Source of the DNA: Dactylorhiza incarnata
Taxonomy: Eukaryota; Streptophyta; Magnoliopsida; Asparagales; Orchidaceae
NCBI GenBank assembly: GCA_033032865.1
Contig: JAWHQI010000170.1
Span: 3,865,001 to 3,929,000, forward strand
DNA: 64,000 bases
Direction: 5' to 3'
Positions 52,441 to 63,510 of the stretch are shown here, piece by piece. The notes beneath the pieces are model-generated. The model did not search any database. It worked only from the letters and a program-made list of their open reading frames with translations, and was not told the DNA's origin. Positions within the stretch are counted from its first letter, which is position 1, and each line of letters starts with the position of its first letter. A program made the position numbers and the translations under genes.

Positions 52441-52568
52441 TTTTCAAATCATCTGGCATTTTCCTTGGTATGTGTCCTCTATTATGTCAATCCTTTTTAG
52501 ATATAATTGAATTTTTTTTGCTTCAAAATTTTGGTCCTTTGATTTATAGGAGTAATTATGAAAAACAC

Positions 52569-52756
52569 CCCTCTAATTTTGCAAAATTATAGGGATCTCT
52601 CCTCTATCTTTCAAAATGCCCAAAACCTCTCCTCTAAGTTTACCTTGTTAACATACATGCATCAAAAAAATCCTGTAATTTTGAAAGAAAGAGGGAAGGT
52701 CCCTGCAATTAGCAAAATTAGAGGGAAGGTCCCTGTAATTATGCAAAGTTAGAGGG
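52569..52756. repeat. Small foldback repeat
   Basis: The left arm, CCCTCTAATTTTGCAAAATT (52,569 onward, about 37 bp), is nearly the reverse complement of the right arm ending AAAGTTAGAGGG at 52,756. An additional right-arm-like copy (AAAATTAGAGGGAAGGTCCC) lies at about 52,713. It may be a small MITE or decayed hairpin element. Confidence 0.65.
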
Positions 52757-53155
52757 AAGGTTGATGCGGGGTAGGATGTGAAGGTGAACTCTAAACATAT
52801 GCAACTCTAGGTGTTGTGCTGGGGAAAAGTCCTAATCAATTCTAAATGGCGTGCACATGCGACAATAAGTCTGAATTAAATTGCAAGTGGATAATTAAAT
52901 ATTTATCGGCTTTTGCAGCAAACACAGAAGAAAATAAGCGAACTTTGATTTCAGAAATTAGGTTATGGATTGTTCATGATTGGAACACAATTAAGTTTAA
53001 GTGCAATGCAACAAAGCCTTGCAAGTCAACACAAAATCAAGGAGCCAACATGTATACCATCACATTCATAATGATATAGTCCAGACATACAATGAAAAGA
53101 ATAAGTACTCAAAATAATGATTTACATGCGTATAAAGAGGCGTAGGTTTGCAGTG
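52757..53155. other. Intron 9 sequence before the Tat element
   Basis: Nothing recognised. The target duplication CAGTG of the next element is at 53,151-53,155. Confidence 0.5.
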
Positions 53156-54384
53156 TGTACAACCCTCATATTTTCCGAGCCGGTGTGACCCGACGTGAGT
53201 AGGGTCGTGATAGAGAGGATGATTGTGACGCAGCGAACCTTGGGTCTAAATCAAAGAGAGGAGGCCCGGGGGAGCAGACTTCCCCACTCGCCAACCCCTT
53301 GGGGGGCGGGTAGGGGAGGTTCCCCCCTCCCCACTCGCCAACCCCCTTGGGGGGCGGGTAGGGGAGGTTCCCCTCTCCCCACTCGCCCACCCTATGGGGT
53401 GCGGGTAGGGGAGACCCCCCTTCTCCCCACTCGCCTACCCTATGGGGGGGCGGGTAGGGGAGATCTCCCCTCTCCCCACTCGCCCACCCCATGGGGTGCG
53501 GGTAGGGGAGACCCCCCTTCTCCCCACTCGCCTACCCTATGGGGGGCGGGTAGGGGAGATCTCCCCTCTCCCCACTCGCCCACCCCATGGGGTGCGGGTA
53601 GGGGAGACCCCCCTCTCCCCACTCGCCCACCCCATGGGGTACGGGTAGGGGAGACCCCCCTTCTCCCCACTCGCCTACCCTATGGGGGGCGGGTAGGGGA
53701 GATCTCCCCTCTCCCCACTCGCCCACCCCATGGGGTGCGGGTAGGGGAGACCCCCTTCTCCCCACTCGCCTACCCTATGGGGGGCGGGTAAGGGAGATCT
53801 CCCCTCTCCCCACTCGCCCACCCCATGGGGTGCGGGTAGGGGAGATCTCCCCTCTCCCTACTCGCCTACCCCTTTAAGGGGCGGGTAGGATCTTCCAGCA
53901 GGGGGGGGGGGGGGGAGTGGGCACTCGGAGCCCTACTCGCCCCCCCTCCTGCGTTGTCCGTTCATGATCATGGTTGAGCTGCGGATAGTGAAATTTCGGA
54001 TATCCGTAGCCCGATTTTGGGAAATCTATAAATAGACCCCCATGGGCACCTTGGGAAGGGTTGATCACTACCCCCCTTGCGTGTGTCTTGTGAGCAAGCA
54101 CCCCCCCATCCCTTGTCATTCTTCAGCTGACAGTGAGGTGGTTCTTAGTGCCCTCCAAGGTGCCCAGGCTCAGCATTGGCTTGGGAGGGGAAGTTCCGAG
54201 TGGGCTTCCGGGTGTGCGGTGGGACCTCCACGCTGAAGCTTAAGGGGTCTGTTCCTAGACTCCAGTTGTTATCAAGTCCGAGTCTCTTAGTTCTTAGTGA
54301 CCGGTCAAGAGTCAAGGCTTAGGTCAAGTAAGAGTTAGTCGCAACCCCCTTTCGAACGCTGAAACCGGGAAACTAGTTTCAACA
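53156..54384 (+). repeat. 5' LTR of the Tat element
   Basis: 1,229 bp, TGTACAACCC...TTTCAACA. CTATAAATAG is at 54,026-54,035. It is 127 bp shorter than the 3' LTR because of fewer array units and a shorter C homopolymer (7 versus about 25 C near 54,100 and 60,846). Confidence 0.95.
53275..53890 (+). repeat. Palindromic minisatellite in the 5' LTR
   Basis: Units of about 52 bp carry CTCCCCACTCGCCYACCC, CATGGGGTGCGGGTAGGGGA or TATGGGGGGCGGGTAGGGGA, and GATCTCCCC or GACCCCCC. Two unit types alternate, giving a ~104-bp higher-order period. The halves of each unit are near reverse complements, so hairpins are possible. Long ORFs on both strands (up to 198 codons) are artefacts. Confidence 0.9.
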
Positions 54385-54439
54385 TTCTGGTGCGGTGAGC
54401 GTGGAAGCGGCTAGTTCGGAAAGCTCTGAGCCGAGTCTC

Positions 54440-57400
54440 ATGGCGGGAAGCAAAGAACCAGAGAGCTCGCCTCCTCCCAGCAAGTTGCGGCCATTGATAG
54501 GGGAGGAGGAGGCAGATGAGGCAGATCATGTGTTGGGTGATCTGACTAAGTTGGAGGTGGCAGAGGAAGTGAGTGAGAAAGAGGTCATTAGCGGCAGTGG
54601 AAGGCCGGAGAAGATACGAATTAGCGGGAGGCTGAACGGGCAGGATCAAGAGAAGATCCGAAGATGTGTCCAGCAGAACATAGACATCTTCGCATGGAGT
54701 GCTGCGGAGATGCCAGGTATTGACGCGGATGTGGCATGTCATCGCCTCAACCTCGACCCGAACGTTCGCCCCATTCTCCAGAAGAAGAGGAAGGTGTCGC
54801 CCACCCTCGCTGGACCGATCAGAGAGGAGGTGGGGAAGCTGCTAGAGGCTGGGTTCGTGGAAGAAATCCAATACCCAGGATGGGTTTCAAACGTAGTGAT
54901 GGTGAAGAAGGGAGACGGGAGGTGGAGAATGTGCGTGGACTTCACCATGTTGAACAAAGCATGCCCTAAAGACTGCTATCCGTTGCCCCGGATCGATGCG
55001 TTGGTGGATTCAGCGGTCGGCTTCCCGGTGATGAGCTTCTTGGACGCGTTCTCCGGCTATCATCAAATCCGAATGCATTCGCCCGACATCAAGGACGTTT
55101 CGTTCATCACGGATGATGGATGTTACTGTTACAAGATGATGCCATTTGGGTTGAGGAATGCGGGGGCAACCTACCAAAGGATGATGGATCGAGTCTTCAA
55201 AGAGCAGAAGGGGCGCAACCTAGAGGTCTACGTGGATGACTTGATGGTTAAAAGCAAGGATGTGGATTCCCACCTGCAAGACCTAGTGGAGACCTTCGCT
55301 ACCCTTCGGAGGTTCAAGATGAGGCTGAACCCTTCTAAATGTGTCTTTGGAGCGAGCCGAGGAAAGTTCTTGGGGCATCTACTCACCCCGGAGGGGGTTG
55401 AACCCAATCCAGACAAGGTAAAAGCCATCTTGGAGTTGGAATCGCCGAGGAACGCGAAGGAAATTCAGAGGTTGACAGGGAAGTTAGCAGGGCTGAGTCG
55501 GTTCCTCTCCAGGGCGGGGGAGAAGTGCTCTCCCTTCTTCAAAGCCCTGCGCCAGGGTCAGAGATTCGAATGGACACCAGAGTGTGAGAAGGCTTTTCAG
55601 GCCTTGAAGGAACAACTAACGCGAGCCTCCTTGCTCCAGGGGCCGAGGGAAGGAGAAGATCTTTTTCTCTACCTAGGGTTAGGGGTCGAGGCAGTGAGTT
55701 CGGTCCTGGTCCGGGAGGAGGGGAAGAAGCAGTTGCCGATCTACTACGTTAGCAGAGTCCTGAAGAAGGCAGAGCTCAGGTACCCTGTCCTGGAGAAGCT
55801 GGCATTTGCTTTGATCATCTCAGCCCGGAAACTCCGCCCATACTTCCAGGCTCACTCGATTAGGGTTGTGACCGACCATCCCCTTCGCAACATTATGGAG
55901 GGAGTAGAGCATTCGAGCAGGTTGGCAAAGTGGTCGGTCGAGCTCAGCGAGTTTGATGTCAGCTTCGTCCCCCGGTTGTCGATGAAGGCGCAGGCGGTAG
56001 CAGACTTCCTGGCAGAATACGTCAAAGAGGTGGATGGGCCGGAGCCCGCCGGTTTGGTAGCGTGGGATTTATTCGCGGATGGAGCATCAGGAAAAGTTCC
56101 CTCGGCGAAGGGGTGATCCTGGTCAGCCCACATGGGACCAGGATCGAACAAGCGATCCACATTCGGTTCCCTGTGACCAACAACCAGGCCGAGTATGAGG
56201 CAGTAGTGGCAGGGCTCCGTCTGGCAAAGGAGCTGGAGATCCGGGACGTGAAGGTTTTCACAGATTCGATGGTAGTGGCCTCCCAGGTTCGAGGGGAGTT
56301 CGAAGGAAAGGAGCCAACCCTCCAGAGGTACCTGGCGAAGGTTAGGGACCTCGTCGGATGGTTTCACACCTTCTCCATTCAGCACATCCCAAGAGAGGAG
56401 AACGCCCGAGCGGACCAGTTGGCGAAGCACGGTCCTCGCGCGGGAGGGACGGTGACCGAGCTGTTCCGCCCATCCATCGAGGAAGGCGAGCTGATGGAGG
56501 TTGATCAAAGGACCTCATGGATAGACCCGATCCTCACCTTTCTGATTTCAGGCAAGTTCCCGGAAGGGGACCTAGATAAGAGGCGATTCAGGTACAAGTC
56601 AGCATACTATATGATGCGTGAAGGGAGTTTGTACAGGAAGACCTTGGCCGGGCTCTTAGCGAGGTGCGTGACGGAAGATGAAGTTCCGAGGGTCTTGAAG
56701 GAAATCCACTCCGGAGAATGCTGGAGCCATTCGGGAAGTCAGACCCTAGAAAAGAGGGTGCTAAGGCAAGGGTATTTCTGGCCGACTCTGCGGAAGGATG
56801 CCATGGAATTTGCAAAGAAGTGTCAGAAGTGTCAACTCTTCGCGCCACTTCAACTTCAACCCGCGCAGAGGCTCAGAACGATCACTGCGCCTTGGCCCTT
56901 CGCTATCTGGGGGATGGACTTGGTCGGCCCGTTCCCTCAGGCTAGCGGTCAGAGGAGATTCTTGTTGGTTATGATCGACTATTTCTCCAAGTGGGTGGAG
57001 GTTAAGGCCTTGGCAAAGACGACCTCGCAGGTGATAAAGAATTTCATCTGGGGAGAAATAATTTGCAGACACGGACTCCCCTTGCCATAGTAACGGACAA
57101 CGGGCCACAATTCGCTAGTGATGAACTCATCACCTTCTGCGGTCAAGTGGGCATCGACCTCCGCTTCGCCTCTGTCCATCATCCTCGAAGCAATGGGCAG
57201 GTGGAGTCCGCCAACAAAGTCATAGTCAACTTGCTGAAGAAGAAGGTGGAGAACCTGAAGGGGAACTGGGTGGAGCAACTTCCCTCAGTCTTATGGGCCT
57301 TGAGAACGACTCCAAACACGGCAACGGGAGAAACGCCGTTCAAACTCTCCCATGGGTCAGAAGCCGTGCTCCCAGTAAAGTTCGAGGTCAGATCCCCCCG

Positions 57401-57770
57401 GGTCGTAGCTGCCGAGGAGGGGGATGAGGACTGGAGAATGGGCAACGAAGAGGAGCAACGACTCTCGCTGGATATGGTTGAGGAGCTCCGGGACCTCGCC
57501 ACGGTTCGACAAGAAGAAGTGAAGCGCCGGATGGCCAGGTACTTTGATAAGAACATTAGAATAAAACAATTCATCCCAGGAGATCTAGTCCTCAAAAAGG
57601 TCGACGCCGCGGGAAGGTCGGCGAACGTAGGAAAGCTCCAGCCCAATTGGGAAGGGCCCTATGTGATCCTGGAGGCCCTGAAGTCAGGGGGGTATCGCCT
57701 TCAAAATGTTGAAGGGATCCCTGTTGGAAATACTTGGAGTGGAGACGATCTAAAACGTTTCTATCCTTGA
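54440..57770 (+). pseudogene. pol: Tat pol: RT, two RNase H domains and integrase, two frameshifts
   Basis: The first ATG in frame is at 54,440 (MAGSKEPESS). RT: FAWSAAEMPGID, RWRMCVDFTMLNKACPKD, MMPFGLRNAGATYQR, and catalytic YVDD at 55,229-55,240. A Ty3-type RNase H region follows up to VVTDHPLRNIM. A second, archaeal-type RNase H begins WDLFADGAS (about 56,065) but a frameshift at about 56,085-56,110 moves the rest (GEGVILVSPHG, NNQAEYEAVVAGLRLAKELE, FTDSMVVASQV) to another frame. Integrase zinc finger: HSGECWSH to CQKCQ. Catalytic residues lie in WGMDLVGPFP, VTDNGPQF (Asp at 57,096-57,098) and NGQVESANKV. A second frameshift lies at about 57,080-57,090. The IN tail ends NTWSGDDLKRFYP at 57,770. 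There is no capsid, zinc knuckle or protease upstream. Confidence 0.92.
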
Positions 57771-57984
57771 CAAGTGTTGAGAATGAACAAATATTCAGGG
57801 AAGAATAAGGAGGGGATGAAGGAGATGGCCAAGATGCATGTGGCCGAGTAAACACGAAGAAGCATATTGTAATACAATCTGTTCATGATATATCGAAAGT
57901 AGTTAAAGATAGTATTTAAGTTAAGACCTCGACTTGAGACCACTCGCCCGGGCTCTTCGATGCCGGTCGCTGGGAGGCTCGTCA

Positions 57985-59035
57985 GATGTTCATATTGATT
58001 AAGGCCCCGAGAAGAGACCGCTGACCGGGCTTGTTCATGCCGGCAGGGCAGAAGAACTCACTCGGCGAGACGAGAAATTTGGTTAAGGCCCCGAGAAGAG
58101 ATCGCTGACCGGGCTTGTTCATGCCGGCAGGGCAGGAGAACTCACTCGGTGAGGCGAGGTGGTTCATATTGATTAAGGCCCCGAGAAGAGACCGCTGACC
58201 GGGCTTGTTCATGCCGGCAGGGCAGGAGAACTCACTCGGCGAGGCGAGAAATTTGGTTAAGGCCCCGAGAAGAGACCGCTGACCGGGCTTGTTCATGCCG
58301 GCAGGGCAGGAGAACTCACTCGGTGAGGCGAGGTGGTTCATATTGATTAAGGCCCCGAGAAGAGACCGCTGACCGGGCTTGTTCATGCCGGCAGGGCAGG
58401 AGAACTCACTCGACGAGGCAGGTGATTCATGATGGTTAAGGCCCCGAGAAGAGACCGCTGACCGGGCTTGTTCATGCCGGCAGGGCAGGAGAACTCACTC
58501 GGCGAGGCGAGAAATTTGGTTAAGGCCCCGAGAAGAGACCGCTGACCGGGCTTGTTCATGCCGGCAGGGCAGGAGAACTCACTCGGTGAGGCGAGGTGGT
58601 TCACATTGATTAAGGCCCAGAGAAGAGACCGCTGACCGGGCTTGTTCATGCCGGCAGGGCAGGAGAACTCACTCGGCGAGGCAGGTGATTCATGATGGTT
58701 TAGGCCCCGAGAAGAGACCGCTGACCGGGCTTGTTCATGCCGGCAGGGAAGGAGAACTCACTCGGCGAGGCAGGTGATTCATGATGGTTAAGGCCCCGAG
58801 AAGAGACCGCTGACCGGGCTTGTTCATGCCGGCAGGGCAGGAAAACTCGCTCGGTGAGGCAGATGTTCATATTGATTAAGGCCCCGAGAAGAGACCGCTG
58901 ACCGGGCTTGTTCATGCCGGCAGGGCAGGAGAACTCACTCGGTGAGGCAGATGTTCATATTGATTAAGGCCCCGAGAAGAGACCGCTGACCGGGCTTGTT
59001 CATGCCGGCAGGGCAGGAGAGCCCACCCGGAAAGG
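57985..59035 (+). repeat. 88-bp tandem array downstream of integrase
   Basis: About twelve units each contain AAGGCCCCGAGAAGAGACCG, CTGACCGGGCTTGTTCATGC and CGGCAGGGCAGGAGAACTCA, plus a more variable 20-bp joint (GAGGTGGTTCATATTGATT or GAGAAATTTGGTT). Joint types alternate in part. A diverged unit precedes the array (57,922-57,975). Such 3' arrays are known in Tat/Ogre elements. Confidence 0.95.
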
Positions 59036-59149
59036 TAAGCTATTTATTTGTCTTTAGCTAAAGATCCCAAAGAGACGAAACAGTAAGGCTCACTGAAATA
59101 GCAAAAACGGTGTGCAAACTAGAGAGACCGGAGCGCGGGCTCTTGTAAA

Positions 59150-59640
59150 TTACCTCCACTTCCGGTTGAGTTCGACTCTCTGGAAGGTGTTGGGCTGTCC
59201 ACACCTCCAGTTGAGCTCGGCTCACAGGAGGGTTGTTAAGTGGGGAAAGACTTGCCTCCCACCTCAGGTCGAGCTCGGCTCGACTAGAGGTGTTAAGTTC
59301 TTCTCCACCTCAGGTCAAGTTCAATTCGACCTAAGGTGTAGAGCTTTCTCCCCCTCCAGGTGAGCTCGGCTCCCTGGTGGGTGTGGAGTTCCCTCCCCCT
59401 CCAGGTGAGCTTGGCTCCCTGGTTGGTGTGGAGTTCCCTCCCCCTCCAGGTGAGCTCGGCTCCCTGGTAGGTGTGGAGTTTCTGCCTTCCACCTCAGGTC
59501 GAGTTCAGCTCGACCAAAGATGTTGAGTTTTCTTCCAGCTCAGGTCAAGTTTAGTTCGACCTAAAGTTTTGAGCTTTCTTCACCTCCAGTTGAGCTCGGC
59601 TCATAGGAGGGTTATTAAGTGGAGAAAGGTTCGCCTTACG
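59150..59640 (+). repeat. Second array with GAGCTCGGCTC core
   Basis: The clearest units, 46 bp, lie at 59,345-59,480 (CCTCCAGGTGAGCTCGGCTC then CCTGGTGGGTGTGGAGTT), three copies. Around them are diverged 45-65 bp units with CTCAGGTCGAGCTCGGCTCG. It lies between the 88-bp array and the 3' LTR. Confidence 0.85.
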
Positions 59641-59789
59641 CCTAAAATCAGGTTCAACTAATAAACTCAGCAGGAGCATCCCGTTGGCAGGGCCCTTCGC
59701 AGATTCGCCTCAGATCCCACCTACTCGTCAAATAGGTGGGTTGGACTTTCTTTCTGAGCTTCAGACAAGCTCGAAAAGAGCGGGGATTG

Positions 59790-61145
59790 TGTATAACCCT
59801 CATATTTTCCGAGCCGGTGTGACCCGACATGAGTAGGGTCGTGATAGAGAGGTTGATTGTGACGCAGCGAACCTTGGGTCTAAATCAAAGAGAGGAGGCC
59901 CGGGGGAGCAGACTTCCCCACTCGCCAACCCCTTGGGGGGCGGGTAGGGGAGGTTCCCCCCTCCCCACTCGCCAACCCCCTTAGGGGGCGGGTAGGGGAG
60001 GTTCCCCTCTCCCCACTCGCCCACCCTATGGGGTGCGGGTAGGGGAGACCCCCCTTCTCCCCACTCGCCTACCCTATGGGGGGCGGGTAGGGGAGATCTC
60101 CCCTCTCCCCACTCGCCCACCCCATGGGGTGCGGGTAGGGGAGACCCCCCTTCTCCCCACTCACCTACCCTATGGGGGGCGGGTAGGGGAGATCTCCCCT
60201 CTCCCCACTCGCCCACCCCATGGGGTGCGGGTAGGGGAGACCCCCCTTCTCCCCACTCGCCTACCCTATGGGGGGCGGGTAGGGGAGATCTCCCCTCTCC
60301 CCACTCGCCCACCCCATGGGGTGCGGGTAGGGGAGACCCCCCCTCTCCCCACTCGCCCACCCCATGGGGTGCGGGTAGGGGAGACCCCCCTTCTCCCCAC
60401 TCTCCCTTCTCCCCACTCGCCTACCCTATGGGGGGCGGGTAGGGGAGATCTCCCCTCTCCCCACTCGCCCACCCCATGGGGTGCGGGTAGGGGAGACCCC
60501 CCTTCTCCCCACTCGCCTACCCTATGGGGGGCGGTTAGGGGAGATCTCCCCTCTCCCCACTTGCCCACCCCATGGGGTGCGGGTAGGGGAGATCTCCCCT
60601 CTCCCTACTCGCCTACCCCCTTAAGGGGCGGGTAGGATCTTCCAGCAGGGGGGGGGGGGGAGTGGGCACTCGGAGCCCTACTCGTCCCCCCTCCTGCGTT
60701 GTCCGTTCATGATCATGGTTGAGCTGCGGATAGTGAAATTTCGGATATCCGTAGCTCGATTTTGGGAAATCTATAAATAGACCCCCATGGGCACCTTGGG
60801 AAGGGTTGGTCACTACCCCCCCTTGCGTGTGTCTTGTGAGCAAGCACCCCCCCCCCCCCCCCCCCCCCATCCCTTGTCATTCTTCAGCTGACAGTGAGGT
60901 GGTTCTTAGTGCCCTCCAAGGTGCCCAGGCTCAGCATTGGCTTGGGAGGGGAAGTTTCGAGTGGGCTTCTGGGTGTGCGGTGGGACCTCCACGCTGAAGC
61001 TTAAGGGGTCTGTTCCTAGACTCCAGTTGTTATCAAGTCCGAGTCTCTTAGTTCTTAGTGACCGGTCAAGAGTCAAGGCTTAGGTCAAGTAAGAGTTGAT
61101 CGCAACTCCCTTTCGAACGCTGAAACCGGGAAACTGGTTTCAACA
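59790..61145 (+). repeat. 3' LTR of the Tat element
   Basis: 1,356 bp. CTATAAATAG is at 60,771-60,780. Its palindromic minisatellite (about 59,910-60,640) is longer than in the 5' LTR and includes a 17-bp local slip (CTCTCCCTTCTCCCCA near 60,400). Confidence 0.95.
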
Positions 61146-61150
61146 CAGTG

Positions 61151-61425
61151 GTAACACCCTAATGGTGTTGATACACGAGGAAGATGATGTAAGTAAGACT
61201 GGAAGGTGGGAGGACTGTCCTTGTCTGCACCCCCCTAATGACGAAGAGTGGGGCTGTGGGGAGGAGTGTTGGTGTCCGTACGATTGGCCGAGGGTGATGT
61301 GGGCTAGAGGGGAACAGGGGGTGCGACGGCTGTGACATAGTAGCCAGAGATGGAGGGGGCCGGAGTTGGGTGTGAGCGTGACTGCAAGTGTAGGAGGAGG
61401 ATCTTATGGGGGGCTTGGCGCGTGC
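61151..61425. other. Intron 9 sequence, G-rich, nothing recognised
   Basis: Short low-complexity stretch, no ORF of note. Confidence 0.5.
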
Positions 61426-62802
61426 GACTGCGGGTTAGGGTGGATAATCCAATGGGGGGGGGGAGCTGAGCACGGTGCAATTGCGGGAGAAAGGGGTGGC
61501 ATCATGATTGGGGGTCAGTGAAGGAGGCAGCTGCAGGATGGGGGATCATGGAAGGAGGCTGCTACATTGAGGGGATCAAGGAAGGAGGCGACTGTAGTGG
61601 AAGTCAGCTGCGGATGAGGATGGGGTCGAGAATAAGGAGGAAAGGAAAACCCCAAGAGTCATCACCTGGGGGGGGGGTCATGGAGTTGCACTATGAGAGG
61701 ATCAACATAAATACTAATATAATACCCAAAATAAAAAAAATACATGAAAAGATGTCGAAACGACCATCCAAACGCATCTGTGGACTTGGATCGTTCAAAC
61801 AGAAAGTAAAACAATGCTTCCTGTGGAAATAAATGTGAGTGGGCCATCAGGGTTGTCGATCTCCTCCCGCATCGTGATCTCCATCAAAGGTCCTAGTAAA
61901 TGACCCTTGATTTATATTATTTGAAACTTCTTGAAACTTAAAATTTCTAGTCATTGTTATATGCTAGTTATGGATTTGAAAGCTTCACGTCTGCTTAACA
62001 ATATTTGCAAATTGAAATAACCATATTTTTTGCAATTTTAGTAGATTTGGTCGGACCATCAGACTGGTATTCGATTAACCTCTGGTTTGGTTCAACCATC
62101 ACCCAAAGTGGTGACTGCGGGTTAGGGTGAAGAATCCAATGGGGGGGAGCTGAGCACGGTGCAATTGCGGGGGAAAGGGGTGGCATCATGATTGGGGGTC
62201 AGTGAAGGAGGCAGCTGCAGGATGGGGGATCATGGAAGGAGGCTGCTACATTGAGGGGATCAAGGAAGGAGGCGACTGTAGTGGAAGTCAGCCGCGGATG
62301 AGGATGGGGTCGAGAATAAGGAGGAAAGGAAACCCCAAGAGTCATCACCGGGGGGGGGGGGGGGTCATGGAGTTGCACTATGAGAGGATCAACATAAATA
62401 CTAATATAATACCCAAAATAAAAAAAAATACATGAAAAGATGTTGAAACGACCATCCAAACGCATCTGTGGACTTGGATCGTTCAAACAGAAAGTAAAAC
62501 AATGCTTCTTGTGGAAATAAATGTGAGTGGGCCATCAGGGTTGTCGATCTCCTCGCGCATCGTGATCTCCATCAAAGGTCCTAGTAAATGACCCTTGATT
62601 TATATTATTTGAAACTTCTTGAAACTTAAAATTTCTAGTCATTGTTATATGCTAGTTATGGATTTGAAAGCTTCACGTCTGCTTAACAATATTTGCAAAT
62701 TGAAATAACCATTTTTTTTTGCAATTTTAGTAGATTTGGTCGGACCAGCCATCAGACTGGTATTCGATTAACCTCTGGTTTGGTTCAACCATCACCCAAA
62801 GT
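61426..62802 (+). repeat. 687-bp tandem duplication
   Basis: Unit 1 is 61,426-62,109 and unit 2 is 62,113-62,802. Both start GACTGCGGGTTAGGGTG and end CAACCATCACCCAAAGT. They are nearly identical except for homopolymer lengths (G runs near 61,453, 61,669 and 62,350) and a few substitutions. The G-rich front half contains tandem GGAAGGAGGC blocks; the back half is AT-rich. No function is recognised. Confidence 0.93.
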
Positions 62803-63510
62803 TAACATATCAGTTGGCCGAAAGAAAATCAGCTCAACTGTGCGAACGAATAGTTGAACCAAAATCACAGTCGATTTAATCTCCTATCATTGCATGGATG
62901 GCTGCTGCAGAGTGGGCTTGTGGGGATGGATGGATGGATGGATGAATGGGTCGTTGTTAATGTTATAGTACTTATTTTTAATAAATTTATGCACGGAGTT
63001 CGGCTTCATTTTGATGTCAACATGATAGAACCAATTTGTTGAACTGGTATGTATGATGGGGACCAACAGCCCAATCTTTTCAGAAATAGTACTATTTCGA
63101 ATGTCCATTTCTCTGTCTCGTTGCAATCAAGTTGTAGAGTTTATTATAACTGACTGAGGAGAAGGATTTGAAAAAAATTTAATAAAATTTGAGGCTTATT
63201 TGAGATATTGGTTATGATGAAAGAGGGCAAGGATTTGAATTTTCTTTTATAGTAAAGTTGAGGCTTATTTAAGACAACACCTAAAGGATCTGCAACTTCT
63301 TCTCCTGAAGAAAACAAGGAGAAAGATTAAACAAACAACGCTAAGATAACATCCATTGGGATTCCCATTATGTAGATTGCTTTTCAAGGAACTCTGTTAA
63401 ATTTCCAGTGATAGAAATTAGGAAAGTTATTATTTAAATGAATGATCTTTTTGGAAGTATTAATATTTAGGTATTTATATATCTGTGGGTTTAGTCCCAC
63501 ATCATGAGTG
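62803..63510. other. AT-rich intron sequence with a GATG microsatellite
   Basis: (GATG)n lies at about 62,926-62,947. Otherwise nothing is recognised. Confidence 0.6.

Larger units (their letters stand above)
53156..61145 (+). mobile_element. Tat-lineage Ty3 element lacking gag and protease (TSD CAGTG)
   Basis: 7,990 bp. LTRs lie at 53,156-54,384 and 59,790-61,145. The target duplication CAGTG is perfect (53,151-53,155 and 61,146-61,150). The order is LTR, RT, RNase H (two types), integrase, an 88-bp tandem array, a 46-bp type array, LTR. Tat features are the YVDDLMVKSK motif, the extra archaeal-type RNase H, tandem repeats after integrase, and long LTRs. Gag and protease are absent: the RT ORF starts 56 bp after the LTR. 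I cannot assign a primer site. Two frameshifts break pol. LTRs differ by about 2 percent outside the arrays by eye, so insertion is fairly recent. Confidence 0.95.

Noticed and set aside
53195..53791. 198-codon Pro/Gly-rich ORF, and similar ORFs at 59,800-60,635 and 24,000-24,460
   Set aside because: They are translations of palindromic minisatellites; open frames occur on both strands because the unit lacks stops.
54395..54439. GTG at 54,395 as start of the Tat pol ORF
   Set aside because: Nuclear plant genes start with ATG; the first in-frame ATG is at 54,440.
57982..58915. Minus-strand ORFs encoding repeats of MNKPGQRSLLGAL
   Set aside because: Direct translation of the 88-bp tandem array downstream of integrase; wrong strand for the element and no family match.
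57985..59035. Possible CRISPR-like array
   Set aside because: The units are head-to-tail repeats with nearly constant joints, not repeats with unique spacers, and this is a plant retroelement 3' region.
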